Below, one piece after another: positions 59,848-64,000 of a stretch of 64,000 bases of DNA. The notes beneath the pieces are model-generated. The model did not search any database and was not told where the DNA came from. It saw nothing but the letters and a program-made list of their open reading frames with translations. The stretch spans positions 37,038 to 101,037 of the forward strand of contig JBBILC010000001.1 of the NCBI GenBank assembly GCA_037445115.1. The letters run 5' to 3'. The position numbers and the translations under genes are program-made. Within the stretch, counting starts at the first letter, position 1. The number at the start of each line of letters is the position of its first letter. The DNA is from Trichothermofontia sp037445115 (GTDB lineage Bacteria > Cyanobacteriota > Cyanobacteriia > B231).

Positions 59848-60300
59848 TCAGCAGGAAACGTCCTCGGCAGTGGGGGGGGACGTCGTAGCCAAGGTCGCTA
59901 ATGTGTGCGGCTGAAATACAATGCATTGCTCCCCAGTCTGATCTTTCTCGAAGCCTTGCTGACACTGTTCAAGCAGCGGTACTAGCTTTTCCCGTAGGGT
60001 TTGCAGTTTGGCGATCGTGTCATCAATATGCTGCACCTTCTTAAGGAGGCGATCGTGCACATCCCGGCAGGAAAGTTGCTGCCCCGCTTGTAACATCAAC
60101 AGTTCTTTAATGTCGTCCAGGCTGAGGCCCAGGGCCTTGGCGTGGGTAATAAAGGCCAGCCGCTCCAGATCTGCCTGCCCATACAGTCGATAACCGGCGG
60201 CTGTCCGCTGGGGGCTGGGTATCAACCCAATCCGCTCATAGAAATACAGGGTTTGGGGATTGAGTCCTAGCTGTCGTGAAACTTCCCCCACCTGGAACAT
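59848..60300 (-). CDS. MerR family transcriptional regulator
   Basis: The 150-residue protein starts with a MerR winged helix (MFQVGEVSRQLGLNPQTLYF, YERIGLIPSPQRTAAGYRLY), a helical linker (KALGLSLDDIKELLML) and a dimerisation coiled coil. Cysteines at about residues 77, 112 and 125 plus the C-terminal Cys150 may bind metal. The spacing (SCRDVHDRL, then LLEQCQQG) resembles metal-responsive MerR types such as CueR or ZntR. It should bind the dyad at 60341-60358 in its own promoter and control its own operon, including the thioredoxin-like protein, the permease and possibly the N-ATPase. Confidence 0.92.
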   Translation of the reverse strand: MFQVGEVSRQLGLNPQTLYFYERIGLIPSPQRTAAGYRLYGQADLERLAFITHAKALGLSLDDIKELLMLQAGQQLSCRDVHDRLLKKVQHIDDTIAKLQTLREKLVPLLEQCQQGFEKDQTGEQCIVFQPHTLATLATTSPPTAEDVSC

Positions 60301-60331
60301 CGCTCTGGCTCCATAACACGCTCATGTCCTC

Positions 60332-60364
60332 AGCCTACAGCTTATACTGGGGTATAAGGTCAAG
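60332..60364 (-). promoter_or_regulatory. MerR-type promoter with dyad operator
   Basis: On the minus strand a -35 box TTGACC (60359-60364) is followed by the perfect-arm dyad CTTATACCCCAGTATAAG (60341-60358) and a -10-like TAGGCT (60332-60337). The spacing of about 20 bases is longer than the usual 17, the hallmark of promoters activated by MerR proteins through DNA unwinding. The gene begins at 60300. Confidence 0.8.
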
Positions 60365-60537
60365 GGGTGAGAACAGCGGATAGAGAACTACACAGAAGTC
60401 TTATAGCGGTAGTCACGCTCATTAGGACATTTCCAAGGCTGTGACAACAAGGGGCTTAAGCGCCTTATCCCAACCTGAATGACGATGGCTTAGGCTAGTC
60501 TCGAAAAGCACCCCGATTTTTTGAAGTGCCCATAACA

Positions 60538-60573
60538 AATAGCTGCCCGATCGCACGCAATCGAACAGCTATT
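60538..60573 (-). terminator. Terminator-like hairpin downstream of clpC
   Basis: AATAGCTG (60538-60545) and CAGCTATT (60566-60573) are perfect inverted repeats located 41 bases after the clpC stop. The loop of 20 bases is long and no T-run follows, so the assignment is weak. The rest of the 313-base gap 60301-60613 holds the MerR promoter and no gene. Confidence 0.45.
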
Positions 60574-60613
60574 CACGCAGACTCAGGGATAGCCCGTTCT
60601 GGGCAGAGGGGAC

Positions 60614-63082
60614 CTAATCCGCCGCTTGGGGCAGTAGCTCCCGCCGTTCGCTGGGGGTCACCTTGACTTGACCATCCTCACCGACATCCACGAGGGCGGT
60701 ATCCCCTTCGCGGACATGACCCGCCAGGATTTCCTCCGCCAGGACATCCTCTAGTAGGCGCATAATCGCCCGACGTAAAGGCCGTGCCCCGTAACTGGGG
60801 TTATAGCCCTCTTCCACCAGCCGCTCCTTGAAGCGATCGGTGACTTCCAGGGTAATGCCCTTCTCGGTTAGACGGCTGAAGACTTCGCGCAGCATGATGT
60901 CGGAGATCTGTTTGACCTCATCCTTGCTGAGTTGCCGGAAGACGATGATCTCATCCAAACGGTTGAGGAATTCGGGCCGGAAGTATTGCTTCAGTTCCTC
61001 GTTGACCAGGGAGCGAATGCGGTTGTACTGCGATTCAGCCTGGTTGTCCTCGAACTCGAAACCGAGGCCGCCGCCGCCCTTCTCGATCACCTTCGAGCCG
61101 ATGTTGGAGGTCATGATCAGCAGCGTGTTCTTGAAGTCCACGGTGCGACCCTTGGCATCAGTCAGGCGACCATCTTCCAGGATTTGCAACAGCGTGTTGA
61201 AGACATCCGGGTGAGCCTTTTCGATTTCGTCAAACAGGACCACGGTATAGGGCCGCCGCCGCACCGCTTCCGTCAGTTGCCCGCCTTCGTTGTAGCCGAC
61301 ATAGCCGGGAGGCGAACCGATCAGCTTGGAAACCGTGTGCCGCTCCATGTATTCCGACATATCCAGCCGGATCATGGCATCTTCTGAACCGAAGAAGTAG
61401 GCGGCCAAAGACTTGGCTAGCTCAGTCTTACCGACCCCGGTGGGACCGGAGAAGATAAAGCTGGCGATCGGGCGATTGGGGTTCTTCAGACCGACGCGGG
61501 CACGGCGAATGGCGCGGGAGATGGCGCGGACGGCTTCCTCTTGGCCAACCATACGCTGGTGCAGGGTATCTTCCATGTGCAGCAGCTTTTCGGACTCGGA
61601 TTCGGTGAGTTTATTCACCGGCACCCCGGTCCAAGCGGCCACAATTTGAGCAATGTCCTCTTCGGTTACCACGGGCGAATCATCTTCGCTGCGGACCTCC
61701 GACTTCTTGTTCTGGGCGATCGCCTTGATTTCGGCCTTGATTTCCATCTCGCGATCGCGCAGTTCCCCAGCCCGGTCAAAGTCCTGGGCACGCACCGCGT
61801 CATCCTTATCCTTGAGAACCTGGCGCAGTTCCTTATCCAGTTCCTTGGCCGCCGGGGGTAATTGGGAATTAATCAGACGTACCCGCGATCCCGCTTCATC
61901 GATCAGGTCGATTGCCTTATCGGGCAAGTAGCGATCGGAGATATAGCGATCGGAGAGCTTCGCCGCCGCATCCAGGGCTTCATCAGAAATCTTGAGCTTA
62001 TGGTGCTGCTCATAGCGCTCCCGCAGACCCCGCAGGATTTCGATCGTTTCGTCCACCGTGGGTTCACCAACCATTACCGGCTGGAAACGGCGTTCCAGGG
62101 CGGCATCGCGCTCAATGTGCTTGCGGTACTCATCCAGAGTAGTGGCCCCAATACACTGGAGTTCGCCCCGGGCCAGAGCGGGTTTGAGAATATTAGCGGC
62201 ATCGATCGCGCCCTCGGCGGCCCCCGCCCCGATCAGGGTATGAACCTCATCGATCACCAGGATCACATTCGAGGCGGAGCGGATCTCATCCATGATCTTC
62301 TTGAGCCGCTCTTCAAATTCACCCCGGTACTTGGTCCCCGCGACCAGCAGGCCAATATCGAGGGTGACGACGCGCTTGTCTTCAAGAATATCGGGGATAT
62401 CGCCATTCGCAATCCGTTGGGCTAGCCCTTCGGCGATCGCGGTCTTACCTACCCCCGGCTCCCCAATCAGCACGGGATTATTTTTGGTGCGGCGTCCGAG
62501 GATTTGAATCACCCGTTCGATTTCCTTCTGGCGACCGACCACGGGATCAAGCTTGCCTTCCCCCGCCATTTGGGTGAGATTGGAGCCAAATTCATCCAGC
62601 GTTGGCGTTTTCGTGCGGCTTTGGCTGCCCCCAGTGGACACCTCAGCGGTTTCACCCAGCATCCGAATCACCTGGGTCCGAACCTTGGAGAGGTCAACGC
62701 CAAGATTTTCTAAAACCCTGGCGGCAACGCCTTCACCTTCGCGAATAAGGCCCAGCAGCAAGTGCTCGGTGCCAATGTAGTTATGGCCCAGTTGGCGGGC
62801 TTCTTCGAGGGAGAGTTCGAGGACGCGCTTGGCCCGTGGCGTAAAGGGAATTTCCACGGCGACAAACCCAGAGCCGCGCCCAATAATTTTCTCAACTTCA
62901 ATACGAGCGTCCTTTAGGTTAACGCCCATTGACTTGAGGACCTTAGCGGCAACTCCCGTCCCTTCACCGATCAGACCCAAGAGAATCTGTTCAGTACCGA
63001 CAAAATTGTGGCCGAGGCGACGCGCTTCCTCTTGGGCAAGCATGATCACCTTAATGGCTTTTTCTGTGAAGCGTTCAAACAT
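60614..63082 (-). CDS. clpC: ATP-dependent Clp protease ATP-binding subunit ClpC
   Basis: ClpC is a Hsp100 unfoldase that feeds ClpP-type proteases. The 822-residue protein has the double ClpN repeat (FTEKAIKVIMLAQEEARRLG and VLELSLEEARQLGHNYIGTE). D1 carries Walker A GEPGVGKTAIAEG and Walker B VILVIDEVHTLIGAG. A UVR motif follows (RAQDFDRAGELRDREMEI), then D2 with Walker A GPTGVGKTELAKSLA and VVLFDEIEKAHPDVFN. It ends with a C-terminal tail typical of cyanobacterial ClpC. ATG 63082 is well supported by similarity. It is monocistronic, with a 537-base upstream region. Confidence 0.97.
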   Translation of the reverse strand: MFERFTEKAIKVIMLAQEEARRLGHNFVGTEQILLGLIGEGTGVAAKVLKSMGVNLKDARIEVEKIIGRGSGFVAVEIPFTPRAKRVLELSLEEARQLGHNYIGTEHLLLGLIREGEGVAARVLENLGVDLSKVRTQVIRMLGETAEVSTGGSQSRTKTPTLDEFGSNLTQMAGEGKLDPVVGRQKEIERVIQILGRRTKNNPVLIGEPGVGKTAIAEGLAQRIANGDIPDILEDKRVVTLDIGLLVAGTKYRGEFEERLKKIMDEIRSASNVILVIDEVHTLIGAGAAEGAIDAANILKPALARGELQCIGATTLDEYRKHIERDAALERRFQPVMVGEPTVDETIEILRGLRERYEQHHKLKISDEALDAAAKLSDRYISDRYLPDKAIDLIDEAGSRVRLINSQLPPAAKELDKELRQVLKDKDDAVRAQDFDRAGELRDREMEIKAEIKAIAQNKKSEVRSEDDSPVVTEEDIAQIVAAWTGVPVNKLTESESEKLLHMEDTLHQRMVGQEEAVRAISRAIRRARVGLKNPNRPIASFIFSGPTGVGKTELAKSLAAYFFGSEDAMIRLDMSEYMERHTVSKLIGSPPGYVGYNEGGQLTEAVRRRPYTVVLFDEIEKAHPDVFNTLLQILEDGRLTDAKGRTVDFKNTLLIMTSNIGSKVIEKGGGGLGFEFEDNQAESQYNRIRSLVNEELKQYFRPEFLNRLDEIIVFRQLSKDEVKQISDIMLREVFSRLTEKGITLEVTDRFKERLVEEGYNPSYGARPLRRAIMRLLEDVLAEEILAGHVREGDTALVDVGEDGQVKVTPSERRELLPQAAD

Positions 63083-63619
63083 GGCGTGTGTCCATCACCT
63101 GCTGCGTGCGGGTACGCTGATTCTAGCATAGGAGACTCCCCCAACTGGTTGCCATGAAACCAGCCCTAGGAGTGGTAATTGCCTCCCTTGCCTGACGGGA
63201 TAACCCACCCCGATCGCAGTGATCCCCAATTCCTCAGGGATTAACCCGACTGAATGCCGCTCCAGGACACTTCTGGGAGAGCGGCTGCCAACCATTATTT
63301 CTTGACATCTGACTTCGATGACATCTCGACAACAACACTTCTAAACGAGAGATCGGAGCACACGGCTTGTACACACTGGGGCCGCCCAGGGCTACTTTGG
63401 CACCCAGGGGCATACAGGGATATCTCTTGTCGCTTGAACACACAAAGTAGTTTGGACACACAAACAGGCCACGATCGCTATTTTTCAGGTATCGCCACCG
63501 CTATCGATCGTGTCCTCCAGTCTCTCACCCTACCCCGAACCCCGTCTTTCAGCAAGTCCCTGGTGCCAAATGCCGCAAAATCTTTACATGGGTCCCAAGA
63601 TGACCTGCATAAAGCTGAC
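63083..63619. other. clpC upstream region
   Basis: About 540 bases between clpC and the YciI-like gene, both on the minus strand. No gene is supported. A weak direct repeat (GAACACACAAA and GGACACACAAA near 63437-63463) is present. The region should contain the clpC promoter. I see no CIRCE-like inverted repeat. Confidence 0.5.
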
Positions 63620-63889
63620 TCAAAATGCCTGGGTCCACTCGTGGATTTGATACTCAGTCCAGATGCCATTTTCCCAATAGGGATCGCTTTCAATTAGGTG
63701 ACGAACGGCAGTTTCATTTTCCGCTTCGTAGATCCCAAAAACTTTAGTTAAATCGGTTGTGGGTCCCAGGGTGATGAGGGTTCCCGCTGCCTTGTGCGCA
63801 GCCAGACCCTCCAGGTGGGCTTGCCGGTAGGGTACACGCTTCTCTAGCACATTTTCGCAGTAGCTTCCCCACATGACATACTTGGGCAT
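63620..63889 (-). CDS. YciI-like protein
   Basis: The 89-residue protein has the YciI ferredoxin-like fold: KYVMWGSYCENVLEKRVPYR at the start, then HLEGLAAHKAAGTLITLGPT with the conserved His, and AVRHLIESDPYWENGIW, where Asp, Pro and Tyr/Trp are family marks. YciI proteins are small dimers with an unclear, perhaps hydrolytic role. I place the start at ATG 63889 (MPKYVMWGSY); the upstream extension to 63958 is unlikely. No functional neighbour is visible because the window ends shortly after. Confidence 0.85.
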   Translation of the reverse strand: MPKYVMWGSYCENVLEKRVPYRQAHLEGLAAHKAAGTLITLGPTTDLTKVFGIYEAENETAVRHLIESDPYWENGIWTEYQIHEWTQAF

Positions 63890-64000
63890 AAATTCAGTCC
63901 TGTCTCTCGGTAAAGATTTGGGTCGATATGTTGACTTATTTTTCGGGGAGCAGTTCACTTTTTTGAGAGGGAAAAAGGTTCAAGGCAACCATTCAGGAAA

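Noticed and set aside
63254..63697. 147-residue plus-strand frame upstream of clpC
   Set aside because: It overlaps the 3' part of the YciI-like gene, has no recognisable domain and an unlikely composition.
1..64000. tRNA, rRNA and CRISPR arrays
   Set aside because: No T-loop plus acceptor pairing, rRNA segment or regularly spaced repeat array was recognised; short tandem repeats here have no spacers.

Overview
The window is chromosomal DNA of an oxygenic cyanobacterium. It carries PetN of the cytochrome b6f complex, a CyanoP-type PsbP lipoprotein, light-dependent protochlorophyllide reductase, aerobic coproporphyrinogen oxidase, the circadian iron-sulfur protein LdpA, a Ycf45-like ATPase and ClpC. 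The HIP1 octamer GCGATCGC recurs throughout (for example at 1316 and 1613). Dispersed small palindromes, MITE-like elements and short tandem repeats suggest a repeat-rich Leptolyngbya-like lineage, but the genus cannot be fixed from this sequence. No rRNA, tRNA, CRISPR array or intact transposase gene was found. Two runs of ten N (5931-5940, 6739-6748) are assembly gaps inside mutS2.

Layout. 1-4.5 kb: 3' end of ftsH, murJ, and a stand-alone glycine dehydrogenase subunit 1 (gcvPA), all plus strand. 4.5-10.8 kb, minus strand: U32 protease, mutS2, a STAS-domain protein, hemF, a tiny membrane protein and petN. 11-20.7 kb: a type IV pilin-like protein, an amidase, birA, an M23 peptidase and the hypCD hydrogenase maturation pair, with several minus-strand conserved cyanobacterial proteins between them. 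21-30 kb: ldpA, a Ycf45/R3H ATPase, a response-regulator/histidine-kinase protein, a puuE-type polysaccharide deacetylase, a methyltransferase, and a large secreted DUF4347/RTX protein. 30.9-34.7 kb, minus strand: a half-length Tab2-like protein, surE, maf, psbP and ltrA. 34.8-41.4 kb: an Rpn-type nuclease, uncharacterised proteins, and a 1213-residue low-complexity protein. 41.7-46.9 kb: two overlapping hybrid sensor kinases, the first broken by a frameshift in a run of ten C. 47-50.8 kb: zinc-ribbon protein, LPOR, GerMN and DUF4230 proteins.

50.8-60.3 kb, minus strand: a complete second rotary ATPase operon of the N-ATPase type, in the order atpD-C-Q-[nuclease]-R-B-E-F-A-G. It is preceded by merR, a small CxxC thioredoxin-like gene and a membrane permease whose last codons overlap the start of atpD. 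The c subunit has the residues of a Na+ site plus a second glutamate, so the enzyme is probably a Na+-translocating ATPase. A PD-(D/E)XK nuclease-like gene of lower GC content sits between atpQ and atpR. The MerR gene has a classic dyad promoter that may control the whole run. 60.6-64 kb: clpC and a YciI-like protein.

The points most worth a second look are the merR-thioredoxin-permease-N-ATPase arrangement with its nuclease insertion and two-carboxylate rotor, the poly-C switch or frameshift in the sensor kinase, the repeat-derived insertion between the Walker motifs of MutS2, and the separate gcvPA gene.
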